Shown: one piece after another, positions 1-11,723 of the stretch
Numbering within the stretch: the stretch's first letter is position 1
Layout: each line of letters begins with the position of its first letter
Origin: Aspidapion aeneum
Taxonomy: Eukaryota > Arthropoda > Insecta > Coleoptera > Brentidae
NCBI GenBank assembly: GCA_963576565.1
Contig: OY755039.1
Coordinates: forward strand, 130,465,140-130,529,139
DNA length: 64,000 nt
Direction of reading: 5' to 3'
Translations under genes and position numbers: made by a program
The notes under the pieces: generated by a model
The model's database searches: none
What the model saw: the letters and a program-made list of their open reading frames with translations, nothing else
Told to the model about the DNA's origin: nothing

Positions 1-1
1 G

Positions 2-394
2 CCCTTTGTCGATTCCTTTGGGCTACTCAGAGTTGGAGGAAGACTTCGTAACTCACAACTCCTTTTTGATGTTAAACATCCATTATTACTCCCAAAGTCG
101 CACAGACTTACTCAGCTTATTATTGAGCATATTCATCAAACAAATTTGCATCCAGGTTTTAAAACAACACATTATCTACTGCTACAACAGTTTTGGGTTC
201 TAGCGCCTCGTAGTGCTATTTATCAGTGCCTTTCAAAATGTATTAGATGTTTTAGATGCAAACCTAAGTTTGCTAACCCATATATGGCTGACTTGCCATC
301 AGTAAGAGTGTCACAATTGAGGGCATTTTCTTCTGTATGCATAGATTTTGCAGGTCCCCAACAGTTACTAAAACTTATTAACCATTGTTACTAG
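2..394 (+). pseudogene. BEL/Pao retrotransposon integrase, N-terminal fragment
   Basis: An open frame enters from the left window edge and reads through position 394. It starts with the FVDSFGLLRVGGRLRNS block that precedes the integrase zinc finger in BEL/Pao polyproteins. It continues through a histidine-containing stretch (EHIHQTNLHPG) and the paired cysteines CIRCFRC, the usual HHCC zinc-binding arrangement. It ends just after CIDFAGP, whose Asp is the first residue of the DDE integrase core. The rest of the core is missing: the frame runs into a short unrelated tail and a stop. This is therefore the 3' remnant of a pol gene, cut both by the window edge and by decay. In the element, integrase would insert the cDNA. 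A different BEL/Pao piece on the other strand (47,502-48,137) carries the opposite end of integrase. Confidence in the family is high; the exact lineage is unknown. Confidence 0.85.
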
Positions 395-960
395 CTTGAT
401 TGAGGATTGTTTTTACAAAAAACTACTTTCGCCCTCCTTTGTGTCATGATATAGGCGTACAGGGGACTGGATGCTCCTCTGCCCCAAGTCCCCCGCAGTC
501 CCTTAAATTTCCTTGGAATCAAACAAAAAGTACTCTAATTTTTGTTAAATTATTATTTAGCCCCCCCTTCCCCCCTTAAGGAATCTGACAATTTCTTGTC
601 GCCTATTTATTACTATATATATATATATATATATATATAATAAATTTATTTAGTGTAGTCAAATGTAACAAAACAAACAAATCAATATATTTTCTACAAT
701 AGAAAGTAATCCACAAATATATCTTAAACTCTTATTTTTTAAAAGAATAAAAAAAACTCTTGCTACTCTTATATTATGGTAAAAATATCCCACCAGTGCA
801 CAGTAGGATAAGACTTCTTTATTTTGGTAAATATTAGAAGAATATGATTTAAGCAAGCAAAATCGATTTTTTTGAGTAGCAATATTTTGAAGACCTTTAT
901 AGGTGGTATACTAAAGAGTTTAAAATCATTTTAGTAAATTATATAAGATTTTATTATGTA
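395..960. other. AT-rich non-coding stretch with an (AT)n tract
   Basis: No coding signal is visible. It holds a C-rich patch near 560-580 and an (AT)n microsatellite at about 614-639. The minus-strand ORF of 65 codons at 659-856 has no recognisable domain and looks like chance in AT-rich DNA. Confidence 0.6.
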
Positions 961-1181
961 CAGGGTTATCCCCATTGGGCAATTTTGGGGTGTTGAAAAT
1001 AACTTGCATAGAAGATATAAGACAACCGCATGTGTAGAGCTGTATTTTAGTCAAATTGAATGTCGATTTTTAAAATTAAACAGATCAAAGTTAAAGTTTT
1101 TAAAAATATAAAAAGACAACACATAAAAAATCAGACATAAAGGATTATAGACACAAAAAGCAGAATTTTTAGAACGCCCTG
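961..1181. mobile_element. Candidate TA-flanked CAGGG MITE
   Basis: The stretch starts TA|CAGGGTTATCC and ends ACGCCCTG|TA. The CAGGG/CCCTG ends and TA flanks match the mariner-like MITEs seen at 2,638, 42,451, 50,548 and 55,469. The match beyond five bases is poor, so this is tentative. Confidence 0.35.
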
Positions 1182-1473
1182 TAGCTTGGTAATATGTAGT
1201 TTTCACCATAAAAGTTAACTTCATATTTTATCTCTTTCCTTTAAATAACCTTAAAATCCCCAAAGTGCCAAATCAGAATTACACTGTTTGTTCTAGTTCT
1301 ATATTCATAAGAAACATTTTATATTCACCCTAATTATCTGGAATTCCTGGATACTTCCACAAATTAAAATGGCTGGATATTGAAAAATTTTGCAAAAACA
1401 GAACAAGTTATATTTACTCAAAAATAGCAAAGTCAAAATATTACAGATCACTTAACTTTTCTTAAAGTTTTAC

Positions 1474-2141
1474 TTAATCGTTTATTTGTGAATCCAACTC
1501 TAAGCTATCTAATTCTGAAATGTTAAATACAAATTCATGATCTGGCTCAACACTACTGGATTGGCTGTTATTTTCAAGCCTGATTAGATAAATATTCATC
1601 GGGTCAGTAAAAAATTTCTTACATCTTCAGGTAACACTTTCGATTTCAGTTTGGATTTTCGTGACATAAGTGACAAAGTTGAGATTAAGGGATCTGAAGT
1701 GTCCATTGCCCTATTGAAAATGTCTGTTAAATTATTTATTATACTACTTTTTTGGGCGTGGTATTCCCGACCATGCTTGTAGATGTTGTTTCTCGTTTCT
1801 GAGGCTTCCTCTCCCAAAAACCCAGCTGGTAATAAACAATTCTGCAAAATCTGCTTGCTGTGAATAAGCACCTTGTGTACACTAGCTGGCATAGGAAACC
1901 AAGGATAAGTGCTCATGAAAATATAAGCAGTTTCAAAGCAGTAGTTCTCAAAGTTTGTCAAATTTAAAGGCAATGGACAATACGGGGAAACTAATATTAC
2001 CCAAAAATGATGAATTAATTCAAAGGAAACTTGTGTTATCTTAGACAACCACACATCAAAAAGGTCTTGATTTTTAATGTAGAGTTCATCTAAAAGTAAA
2101 AAAAAACTCCTTTGTGGCAAATAGTTGCAAACGGTTTTCAA
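1474..2141 (-). pseudogene. Transib (RAG1-like) transposase, C-terminal relic
   Basis: The 181-codon minus frame (2141 to 1596) matches the C-terminal third of Transib transposases, relatives of the RAG1 core. Visible landmarks are a Cys-containing helix (ENYCFETAYIFM), the conserved MPASVHKVLIHSKQI block, then LPAGFLGEEASETRNNIYK. The glutamates of that last block lie where RAG1 has its third catalytic acid (E962 region). After a frameshift near 1600 the acidic tail continues in another frame (DPMNIYLIRLENN and on) to a stop at 1474-1476. No catalytic Asp region is present upstream, so the piece is dead. It differs clearly in sequence from the relic at 3,290-3,880, so the two are not recent duplicates. 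The family match comes from motif similarity seen by eye. Confidence 0.75.
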
Positions 2142-2637
2142 CAGCCTTTTAGCCTAAACTCTAAAGAATATTATTACATATCGACCTGATCGGATCCTTG
2201 CGGATCTCATTTTGTAATTCAACCTAACCAAACAATTTTATTTCTTTTGCCAGATTTCTGCTATATATTGATTTAAAACCAGCAAATAAAAAATAGGTAA
2301 GCTTCTAAAAACAAAAGGTATATATTTAATCAATCTTACCTTCGTTCTTCATGGGTAATAAAAAAAAATCACTTTTAAATTAATATCTTTGGTACAGCGC
2401 CTTTTGAAATATCAGTAAATATTTAAAGAAAAAACAAAAGAATACTTTATTCGACGTATAAGCTGACTTTGCGCTGTCATCAAGCACAGCCTACTTAGAT
2501 TTCAAATGTTATTATTACAAATATTGATGACTTGGTCATTTTAAATATTTTTGGTGGTAATTTAATAACTAAAAGGTAAACCTATTTTCTTCCTATATTG
2601 GACAAAATTTGGATTTTTTATCCTATAGTGCAGTGTA
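2142..2637. other. Non-coding AT-rich stretch
   Basis: I see no gene, repeat unit or element end that I can support here. Runs of A/T and short palindromes only. Confidence 0.5.
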
Positions 2638-2821
2638 TAGGGTCACCGCTTATAAAGTTCCACATGGTAAAACTTTTTTATTACTTGTCACAAAAAGATA
2701 ATTCAAAAATTAAATTGCTCATGAAACTACATAGATTTTTGTCCCATTTTCAGTTGTGTCCTTAATTACACTCCAAAGGCTAGGAGGTCCTTTTTTTAGC
2801 AGATCACCCTGTATGTTTTTA
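2638..2821. mobile_element. Small mariner-type MITE (CAGGGTGA ends)
   Basis: The left end reads TA|TAGGGTCACCGCTTATAAAG. The reverse complement of the right end reads TA|CAGGGTGATCTGCTAAAAAA. The two agree at most positions over about 20 bp and are flanked by TA. No coding capacity. Related ends occur repeatedly in the window. Confidence 0.55.
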
Positions 2822-3289
2822 TAAAATTTTGAAACAGATCATATCTAGATTCTTAAACGGTTCTTGAGTAAAATAAAAAAATAATTCGCCATAAGGGCAA
2901 TGTGTTAGCCAAGGAAAAATAGTTTAGCTAGTTCTATGTTCAACACATTGCGCTCTCAAGACAAAGGTAACATATAATAAATTTTTGGAATAAGCAAAAT
3001 AAGATCTATCAAAAATTTTAAAAATATACAGGGTATTCTATAAAAATAAAGACCAAATGGCCATCTTTCGTGTAAGGTGTGATTTTTACAAAAAGTGAAA
3101 CTGTAATAAAAATAATGATAATTTCATGAGTAATTCACTTCTTGATTTATCTTTTTCTGCCAAATAACAAAAAACTTTTCCAAGTAGAAGTTCATAAACG
3201 GACATTACAACTTAAAAATATAATTTATAAATATCATGAATAATAACAAACCGATAAATAGACTGATATAATAAAATAAATAAATACTA
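2822..3289. other. Non-coding stretch with one isolated CAGGGT end
   Basis: A single TA|CAGGGTATTCTATAAAAA sequence starts near 3,028 without a partner, probably one end of a decayed MITE. Nothing else is recognised. Confidence 0.4.
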
Positions 3290-3880
3290 TTATTTTGGCT
3301 CTGCCCTAAGCCCAAGTATAAAGGGATCTGAAGAGGCAAAAAGCATATTTAAAATGTCAATATTTATTGAAAGTCTTGAGCATTTCCTTGAATGGTTTAT
3401 GCGATATTTTCGATAATCTTTATTTCGTGCTTCTTGGGCCTCTTCTGTTAATTTTCCAATAGGAAGCATAGCAGCTGATACAATTTCTTTTCCATGGATT
3501 AATATTTTATGAACTGAATTGGGCATGTAGTACCAATTATAAAGTTCCACGTACAACTTTGCGGTATCTAAGCAGTAGTTGCCAAATTCAACTGCATTTA
3601 TTTGCTCAAGGGTCATTTCATTAGGAAATTTTGAAATTTCTTCTTCTGACCTTGCCTCGAGAGTTTGTGTTACAGTGTGATCTAGCAACGACTGTAGTGG
3701 AACTATTGCCGAGGTTTCGGTTACTTCTACATTTGGCGGGTAACATTTTTTTTCACATCTAAAACCTTATTATAGCAAAGAAATATATTGTGTCCTATCT
3801 CTTCACAAGCCTTTTTTAATAAATTATATTGGTGTTTGGAAAGTTCGCATCCAACAACAAAGCTAAGGCCTTTTCCGTTT
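3290..3880 (-). pseudogene. Internally deleted Transib (RAG1-like) transposase
   Basis: Read on the minus strand, about 3880 to 3690 encodes the N-terminal-middle Transib segment (LSKHQYNLLKKACEE, then KKCYPPNVEVTETSA, LQSLLDHTV), with two frameshifts, one at the run of eight T near 3750. The frame then passes straight into the C-terminal segment of the 132-codon ORF: MPNSVHKILIHGKEI (H60, H65 of the ORF) and LPIGKLTEEAQEARNKDYRK, whose glutamates align with the RAG1 E962 region. The intervening part, which in the family holds the first two catalytic Asp residues and the zinc-binding cysteines (both seen in the copy at 15,477-16,670), is absent. This is an internally deleted, inactive copy. 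A MITE (3,914-4,182) lies directly beyond its 5' side. Confidence in the family is good; deletion limits are approximate. Confidence 0.75.
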
Positions 3881-3913
3881 TAAACCCGCTTGTACTTGGA
3901 ACTTCATTACTTT

Positions 3914-4182
3914 GACTTATTGGAATAAAACCTGACTTTATTTTAGAGTCGGCTTTATTCTGACAGATTTACAAAGAAAACTGACATCTGACCTCTCAAA
4001 ATTGACATACCAAAATCAAATATATAAATAAAGTTGCTAACTTTCATTTAATAAAAACAGACACTAATAAATCCGGTTCTTAAATACACATGGGCCGAAT
4101 TTTAAAAGAAAGGAGATGGTTTTTATATGTAAATCTGTCACAATACTGCCGATTTTAAAATAAGGTCATGTTTTAATCCAAG
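3914..4182. mobile_element. MITE, GACTTATTGGAATAAA family, copy 1
   Basis: The left end GACTTATTGGAATAAAACC is followed by 270 bp closely matching 33,641-33,918 in direct orientation, including the shared internal phrase ACTAATAAATCCGGTT. The right end is eroded (CATGTTTTAATCCAAG). Non-coding. Confidence 0.65.
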
Positions 4183-4239
4183 AACTATCTATTAGTTCAA
4201 GCAAGAAAATGAAACAAAAAAAAAACGCAAAAACTATAT

Positions 4240-4625
4240 TTTTCGAGCGTGCGGAAAGTGTGACATTTTCGCATGCATTTCAGTTTTGAAAGTGCCACAG
4301 AAGTACATTTCCCACTACTTTGCCACACGCTTCTAAAAACTTCGGTACCTTAATATTTGTTTATTGCTATATCCGCATGAGATACCCGATATGATGTGTG
4401 TTTTAACTTATTGTGGTTTAATTAATTTTTCTTATAATTTTAATATTTTTATGATTTCCGCACGCTTGAAGAAAGAATAGTGTTCCTAACTCTTGCGGGC
4501 AGAATCTTTTTCGCACTTGATTCAGGCCAAACTCGCTTTGCGTCTTCGGCCAACGGCAATCGCGTGCAGGAAAGTGACACTTTCCGCACTGCTCTCTTCA
4601 GATCTAGAAAGGGACAATGTCAACA
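4240..4625. repeat. Repeat with GTGCGGAAAGTG palindromes
   Basis: GTGCGGAAAGTGTGACATTTTCGC lies near 4,249, and a near-perfect palindrome (GGAAAGTGACACTTTCC core) at 4,564-4,589. The block GCCAACGGCAATCGCGTGC with its palindrome recurs at 48,180-48,225 (GCCAACTGCCGTCGCGTGCG). The 70-codon plus ORF at 4,493-4,705 runs through this repeat and is not credible as a gene. Likely a dispersed short element of unknown class. Confidence 0.5.
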
Positions 4626-4963
4626 TTAAGTTAAATAGAAGATGCAAACTAAAAAGGAATTTTCAAGTCGTAATGGTAAGAATTAACCAAAGACTACTTA
4701 GTTAAATGTTTTTGGAATTAACCAAGATTAAGTTTGAAGAACTTTCCTTAACTGTTGTCCCTAATTTCTGAAAACTTCCTTAATCAGCCTGTATTATAGT
4801 TAATTCTGAGTTGCAGTTAAAACTTCGATAAAGTTTTCAACAAAATTCATTAGTCAAAGTTTCTAAAGAATACCTCTGATGGATATGTATATAATGAGGA
4901 GTAGATTTAGTTCTCTCGTCTTGAAATAAAGTTAATTTTAAGAAATTAATACTAGATGTAATA

Positions 4964-5186
4964 GGGACTTATTGCAATAAACCCAGGCACTAATTGTGCC
5001 GGGCACTATTCTGACAGTTTCGCATTCTAAGAACAGCTTTGTGTATTATAGGAGTCTAAATAAATAGTGCCGCCACTATTAATGGAAAATAAACGACTGG
5101 ATTTATAAATTCGACTTTGGTATGTCAATTTTAAAAGATCAACTGTCAGTTTTCAATTAGTGCCTGGCTTTATTCCAATAAGTCCC
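4964..5186. mobile_element. MITE, GGGACTTATTG family, TA-flanked
   Basis: Ends are GGGACTTATTGCAATAAACC and (reverse complement of the right end) GGGACTTATTGGAATAAAGC, each flanked by TA. This is a related but distinct member of the family at 3,914 and 33,641. Internal sequence CTGACAGTTT...AACTGTCAG is also inverted. Non-coding. Confidence 0.75.
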
Positions 5187-5454
5187 TAATATAGGAGATT
5201 TTTTTGGTTAAAAATAGCAATTTTAATGCTCCTAAGGCATTAAAATTGTTTTTGGTATTTTTGTAAATATATTTTTGTACTGAAAGCAAGGACCTGGGTC
5301 ATTTTACCAAGATCAATGTCACTCAAATGTCCCTTTACAATGTTTTAATTTTCAAAGGTCCCTATTTTATGCAATATGATGTGAACAGGTGATGTAAGGC
5401 ATACCATATATTAAAATTTGCAGCTCCAATAAATCAAAATATCTGAATATACAG

Positions 5455-5795
5455 CAAAGGCGGATCCAGAGATGCTTCTCGGGGGGGGGGGGGGGGGGGG
5501 GGGTTCGGTTCGGTTCGGTTCAGTTCGGTTCGGTTCGGTTCGGGGGGGGGGGGGGGGGTGGCACTTTAAGTGACATTCTCTGTTGGTAAAAACGGCTACA
5601 AATTCAGGATAATTTAAAAGTAGTTCTAATTTCGATGATAATAACACTAGACACTTTCATGCGCCGCAAGCAAAAATTTTGAATTTTTGTCAGCAAAAAC
5701 CTTACTTTTTACTATTTTTTTTAATATTCAAAAAATTCTCGAGGGGGGGGGGGGGGGGCAAGTGCCCCTAGTACCCCCCCCTGGATCCGCCACTG
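5455..5795. mobile_element. hAT-type MITE with poly-G and pentamer tracts
   Basis: The left end is CAAAGGCGGATCCAGAG; the right end, reversed, is CAGTGGCGGATCCAGGGGGG. These resemble hAT terminal repeats. The flanking 8-mers ATATACAG and AGATACAC are similar but not identical. Inside are long G runs (about 5,480-5,502, 5,542-5,558 and 5,743-5,757) around a GGTTC pentamer tract (5,503-5,541). ORFs through the G runs are artefacts. Confidence 0.6.
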
Positions 5796-5924
5796 AGATA
5801 CACTGTGTTTCAAGCAAAAGATTACAAAGGTGTAATTGGGCATTTTTCATGAGAATTTATAAAAACGCTGAAGCACGTCGATTTTGTTTTTAAGCAAGAC
5901 AATTTTTGGTAGAAACATATGTAT

Positions 5925-6049
5925 CAGTGGCGCACCCAGGAATATATCTTGGGGGGGGCGAGGCCTCATGGGGGGGGCCGAACCCTCGTGATGTCGAATT
6001 TTAAGATATTTTTTGTGTTTTTTCATGAAATATGTAAAAAAATCTAAGG
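5925..6049. mobile_element. hAT-type MITE, right end lost
   Basis: It begins CAGTGGCGCACCCAGGAATA, followed by a G-rich patch, CCTCATG and TTTTTTCATGAAATATGTAA. The same order appears in the complete elements at 31,810 and 49,075. The right terminal repeat is not recognisable. Confidence 0.5.
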
Positions 6050-6509
6050 CTTTAACAAAAACACAATAGATATATATCGTCTTAAAGGTTATCCCACTTC
6101 GGTGATACATCGTTTAAAAGATAGTTTAACTTTCTATAATAAAGTTGATTACACATTTTCTTTATTAAATGCTTACCTTCTTTAGTCTTTATTTTCGAAG
6201 TTAAAGGCCACTAAAAAAAAATTGGTCAAAATCAAAAATGGCGGCGAACTGTTTAGCGTCACAACTCGAAAATCTGACAAGAAACATGAAACAGCGTTTT
6301 TGTAGAAAATTTTATTCTCTTCAACTTTTGTCTAAAACTATTTTTTCTAAATATACAGGGACCACGTAATTTTACATAAAGCCTTTTCGTGCACACTAAA
6401 TCCAAGATGGCAAGGGAGTCGCCGCCCCCCCCCCCCAAGGTCGAAAACTAAATTTTTTTTAGGACTCCAATGTGAACAACATATCGCACCCCCGCTAAAA
6501 AATAGTCAC
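6050..6509. other. Non-coding stretch left of the LINE
   Basis: No gene seen. It contains a C-run near 6,427-6,436 and sequence such as AAAATGGCGGCGAAC of unknown origin. Confidence 0.4.
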
Positions 6510-8795
6510 AACCTGTGATCACACAAGAACAAAGTGCGAAATGTTCATACCGCCAAGCCAACAATCACTTCCTCGTAAAATGTGGCACTATAAATCGGCA
6601 AAATGGAATGACCTTAAACAGTTTTACCTGGATTTTCCATGGCAAGAAGTTTGCTTTAAAACAGCTGATCCCACTATTTGCTGTAATGAAATAACAAAAG
6701 TAATCTTATCTGGAATGGATGCATATATCCCACATACAATAAAAAGCAGAGCTAATGCAAAACCTTGGTTCAACAGCCAGTGTCAAACGGCTGTACAGAA
6801 AAAACACAGAGCATATAACCTTTGGAAACGACAACAAACCGCTCAAAACCACACAGAATTTATAGAAGCCAGAAATAGTTGCAAAATTACTATTGACGCC
6901 GCCAAAGAAACATACAATAAAAGAATAAAAAACAGGTTGCTGAATTGTCCAAGTAGTTCTAGGTCCTTTTGGTCCCTTGCAAAAGCCGTTGGATCAAACT
7001 TCACCAAGTCATCCATACCACCACTTACAGATAAAAATACTCACTCAGCCACAACATCAGAGGAAAAAGCCAATATGCTGGCCAAAATCTTTTCCTCCAA
7101 CTTAAACCTAACAGTGCCAAATGGAAAAACTCCACCGTTCATTGAAAGGGTTTCCCACAGTATGCCAGAGGTACCCTTTTGTCACAGAGAAATACGAAAA
7201 TCCCTTAAAAAGTTGGATACAAACAAAGCAATGGGTTCAGATGGCATTCCCGCGATAGTACTCAAAAATTGTGCTAACGAACTCACCCCAACTTTCGCTA
7301 AATTATTCAATTTATCTTACAGGCAAGGAGTATATCCATCATCATGGAAGTCTGCCGCAGTACAACCTATTCCAAAGAAAGGAAAAAAGACAGATCCGTT
7401 AAACTATAGACCAATTGCTCTACTTCCGGTGATATCAAAAGTAATGGAAAGAGTTGTGAACAATCACCTAACCAAGTACTTGGAAAAGTACAAACTTATC
7501 AACGACAAGCAATACGGATTTCGAAAATATAGGTCAACTGGCGATTTACTTACATACGTCACTCATTTATGGCAAAAAGCGATTGAGTTACGGGGCGAAA
7601 CAAGAACAATTGCCTTAGATATATCAAAAGCATTCGATAAAGTCTGGCATGAAAATCTGCTCAACAAGCTTAAAGCCGAGACTTTGCACTTGGTTTGAAA
7701 GTTACCTTAAGGATAGATCCATTTATGTTGCACTGGATGGCCGGAACTCCAACTCTTACCAAATAAATGCTGGTGTGCCACAGGGAGCAATCCTTTCGCC
7801 AACACTTTTTCTGATTTACATAAATGACCTCATAGATAAAACAGTAAATCCACTTTATTGCTTTGCAGATGATGGCAATGTAGTCTCTTCAGTCATACCA
7901 CCCACTCAGTGTCTATCCGCACGTGAATTCCATCATCTTAGACAAACTCAAATATCGCAGATAAATAACGACCTGGAGATAATAGAGGACTGGGGCAACA
8001 AAAACCTTGTACAGTTCAACGCGCAGAAAACCCAAGCAGCCCTGTTTTCAAAAAAGACCAGCACCGGTGAGCCAAACATCATGCTATCTGGAAGTGCTGT
8101 CACATTGCAGAGCCAGTTGAACATCTTAGGAGTCACTGCAGAGACCAACATGTCTTGGCACAGTCACGTGGCAGATATACCTAAAAGGGCGTCCCAAAAG
8201 CTTGGGGTGCTATTTCGTACAAGACATCTGTATACACCAAGCCAACTGCTGACACTCTACAAAGCCCAGATTCGACCAACTATGGAGTACTGCTCACATA
8301 TATGGAGTGCGGCACCCAAACATACCTTAATGCTTTTGAACACCGTGCAAAAACGAGCTATCAAGCTGATCAATGACCCCGCACTTACCCGTAGTTTGGA
8401 TAGTCTCGAACATCGAAGAACTGTGGGCGATCTATCTCTCTTCTACAGGTATTATCACGGAAAATGCTCTGAAGAGTTGGCACGTATGATCCCCCCGGGA
8501 GTAGCACCTACTAGGAGAACATGTCAAACAGACGGTAACCATCAATTTACTGTCAAAATAGAGGCACCAAGAACCTCATTATATCAGAATTCATATCTCT
8601 GGAGAACAGCATCGCTGTGGAATAAACTCCCTGCGACAGTTTTCCCTGCAGGTTACAACCTGAACCGTTTCAAAACCAACACACACCAACATTTCCGCGC
8701 ACTGGCCGCTTCTCCAGCGTGATAGGGACCTCCTTGCAAGTGCGCTTAACCTTAAAAAAAAAAAAAACAACTCAAAAAACAACTCAAAAAACATT
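6510..8795 (+). mobile_element. 5'-truncated non-LTR retrotransposon with A-rich tail
   Basis: It comprises the reverse transcriptase region described next, a short 3' untranslated stretch and an A-rich tail (A run from 8,753, then repeated AACTCAAAAA to about 8,795). There is no endonuclease domain, so the copy is 5' truncated near 6,510, as is usual after incomplete target-primed reverse transcription. No target-site duplication was identified. Confidence 0.8.
6541..8722 (+). pseudogene. LINE reverse transcriptase (Jockey/CR1-like), frameshifted
   Basis: Two overlapping frames form one reverse transcriptase. Frame 1 (6,541-7,698) begins in the endonuclease-RT linker and includes NKAMGSDGIP, NYRPIALLPVISKVMER, QYGFRKYRST and the palm motif LDISKAFDKVWH with its catalytic Asp. 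Frame 2 (7,649-8,722) carries TWFESYLKDR, AGVPQGAILSPTLFLIYIND and the catalytic box YCFADDGN (FADD, codons at 7,862-7,873). It ends with the thumb and C-terminal region typical of insect LINEs (RTRHLYTPSQL, PTMEYCSHIW). The frames join at about 7,670-7,690, where a small deletion removed a few residues. FADD replaces the commoner YADD, a known variant. The start at 6,541 is only the first Met; the same frame is open slightly upstream. Enzyme role: copying the element's RNA at a nicked target. The clade call is by general resemblance only. Confidence 0.85.
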
Positions 8796-10001
8796 GTTTT
8801 GAGAAAATCGCTTTTAAAGAATTTAGTTCATTAGAGAGATTCATTTTTCACTTACATGACAAAATACGAGTACGTTATTTTATATCACCAGGAACCTATT
8901 AACTCAATGTAATTGGTGCAGTACGTTTCTCAGAAAAAATGATTTTTGTCGTTTTTAGTTAAAAAAAAGACAAAAACCCGATATTGTGACACTTTTTTAG
9001 AACAAGGCATCATGACGTTGTAAATCAGGATGTCACGCAGGATGGTAAATAATATAAAAAAAGAAAACAAATAAAGAAGAAACTTGTATTTATTTTTACA
9101 ACGAGTTATAAAATGCTGAATAACAACTGGGAATGTGATTATTCTCTAATAAATTCAAAAGATTTTTTTCTTGTTCTCCTTAATTCTAAGTACACTAAAC
9201 AATTCGAAAAAACAGTCACAACACAAAAAAGAATAGTATTTTACTTGTTATATGGGTCAGATTTAACCAATAGTTCACACGAAAACCTTCACTCGAAATG
9301 TGACTCTTTTCAGGATGAAACTCTACGTTCACGCTGTTATAAAGTCAAAAGTGACACTGTAAAGGAACACATCCTCAGCTAAACTGGACAAAATAAAAGA
9401 GTCACATCGCCATTTCGCGGTGAATTGTCGAAACATAAATGTGTCGCTGATGGCGGCAGGTTTATCTCACTAAGGGCGATTTTTGAGTTGTGACTCTTTT
9501 TCAGCGGGTGTGCGATATATCAAAATCGCGACTGCACCACCTTTTGCAAGCCTGAGGTATTTTTTTCGCTTTAATGACTGGTCTACAAGCCATTGCTGCG
9601 CGAGCTATGAAGGTAAAAATTGGGGTCCAATTTTTAAAAGCTTATCAAAACAAACTCTTACATCTACTTGTATTCATATTTCGCTAAATTAGCGGAAATA
9701 AGGAGCTAATGAAACATTAAATAAATCAGACTTTAACTTAATTACGTTAATGTTAACAGTACCCGCATGAGTTGGCAAGATTTCGACAAAGGTAAAAGAA
9801 AAGCTCAAGGAAAAGCCCTTTTAGTGTATTACCGGCGTTGAAAGTTTCTTTGGAGTGAGAAAAAATTTCATCGAATGGAGCTGTTTTTCCCGAAAAGACA
9901 AATATCTCTTTTTAGTTGAGTAAGAATCGTTCTCGATAAAAGCAAACTGTGTAGTTTTTCGTCCCTTTTATAGTTCAGGCAAGATTCGGGAAAATCCACT
10001 T
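8796..10001. other. Non-coding stretch with an unassigned 89-codon ORF
   Basis: The plus ORF at 9,113-9,382 (MLNNNWECDYSLINS...) has balanced composition, but I recognise no domain and see no neighbouring exon. GTGACTCTTTTTCAG-like words repeat at about 9,300 and 9,490, and GAGTCACA is inverted near 9,400, which suggests an unclassified repeat rather than a gene. Confidence 0.35.
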
Positions 10002-11059
10002 TCTAGAAGCATTTTATATTACTTTTTGACAAATGGGCAATTCCCCCTATTTTGACCCCGCTGAATCCGAATATCCCTGTTGCCAACTCGAAATATTGAC
10101 AGAGGCTGAGATATTCAAGATGGCGGCCAAAATGGCGGCGGAATTTTAAATTGCCGCTGGAAAGTCCAAATTGTCACAGGTGTACATCAAAATATATATT
10201 TGTATAATTAAAAAATAATAACATATTATTTTTTTTTTTAATGGCTGCAAAAACCTCTAAAAATCTGATAGTTTTAAGTTTCTTCTAATTTTCTTAAAAA
10301 CTAAGCTTCTAAGAGAAAAATGTATATACTTTATTGTAGACAATAAAATTCCCTTTTCAAGATGGTATAACTTAATAAAGTTAGACTAATAACAACTTCC
10401 CCAGCGGCGTCCGTTAATTGAAGTAATTAAAAAAAGTTGAAAAAATACCTATGTTTTTTCCAAGATTTATTTAATTTTTTTAAAAACTAATATCTACAGA
10501 AAACCATGTATTATATTTTGGTATACTCAATAAAATTTTCTTCAAAATGACGTGTAACATGATTAAATCGGTTTTATAAATAAAACAGGGGCATCCGTAA
10601 CTTAAATTAATTTTTTGAAAAAACAGAAAATAAACCATTTTTGTTACAGGTTTTATCTAATTTTCTCAAAAACTAAGCTTAACTCGAAAAAACTTGTTCT
10701 ACATTTGTTTGTAGACAGAAAAATTCCCTTTTTAAAAATGTGAAACTCGGCGGGGTTTGACTTATAACAAACTCTCCAGCGGCGTCCGTCAATGGGGGTG
10801 TTTTCAACAAATCATTAAAAAAAACATGTTTTTCATACGTTTTATTCAATTTTCTTAAAAACCAAGCTCTTTATCAAAAAATGTGTTATACTTCGGCATA
10901 GCCAATAAAATTTCCTTTCAGACGATGTATAACAAAGTAGAAGTTATTTTATATTTACCGCTCCAGTGGTGTTCTTAATTTAAAGAAATTATTTAAGATC
11001 AATCCAAACTAATCAATTTTGTGTCTTATAAGCTTTTCGGTGGATAATAAAGAGCGGCG

Positions 11060-11222
11060 GATAAAAGGTCGAAAGTACAAACGGTCGAAAAAATAAGGTC
11101 GAAAGTACAAAAGGTCGAAAATACAAAAGGTCGAAAGTACAGAAGGACGAAAATACAAAAGATCAAAAAACAAAAGGTCGAAAGTACAAAAGGTCGAAAG
11201 TACAAAAGATCGAAAGTATGGC
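11060..11222 (+). repeat. 16-bp minisatellite (ACAAAAGGTCGAAAGT)
   Basis: About ten imperfect copies of the unit ACAAAAGGTCGAAAGT. Past a spacer containing GGCCGCGGGTCCACA, an inverted piece (TTTTTTCGACCTTTTGTAC) follows at 11,300-11,330. The same array, shorter, is in the second R copy. Confidence 0.8.
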
Positions 11223-11723
11223 CGCGGGTCCACATTGACTGGACAGGTCAATTCGACTTGATACGGTAAATTTGTATTTTTAATATTTTGTTTTGTCGAT
11301 TTTTTTTCGACCTTTTGTACTTTTGACCTTTTATGGCTTCGGCGGCGGGCCCGATAATAAAATGTCCTTTTAAACAGTGTGTCACAAAATGTGACCCATA
11401 GTATAGAAAACTCGCCAGGGGCGTCCGTAAATTGCAAAAATGTATATATTTATGAGTACCTAATTATGATTATGCCCCCCCCCCAAACCGTTGCATAAGA
11501 TTCATAGTTCCATATGCTTAAAAAAATAACCAAAAACACCTGTGTCAAAGTTACTACTGTTACTTTCTGCACAAAAATATTGCTTAGGGTTGGCTATTGC
11601 CCCTATGCCCCGTCCCCTTATAATCACCGGTGTTTTTTTGCTTTAAAGAACTTATTTAGATAAATCAAAATATCTAATCTGATCAAAAAACAATTTTAAT
11701 TTGGAAACATTTTATTTTAGTAG

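Noticed and set aside
5411..5647. Proline/arginine-rich ORF
   Set aside because: Poly-G and pentamer translation.
9113..9382. 89-codon ORF considered as a host exon
   Set aside because: No domain or splice context; surrounding short repeated words suggest an unclassified element. Kept only as a note.
11009..11437. 142-codon minus ORF rich in Phe/Arg/Pro
   Set aside because: Produced by the 16-bp minisatellite; the same pattern recurs at 59.9-60.2 kb.
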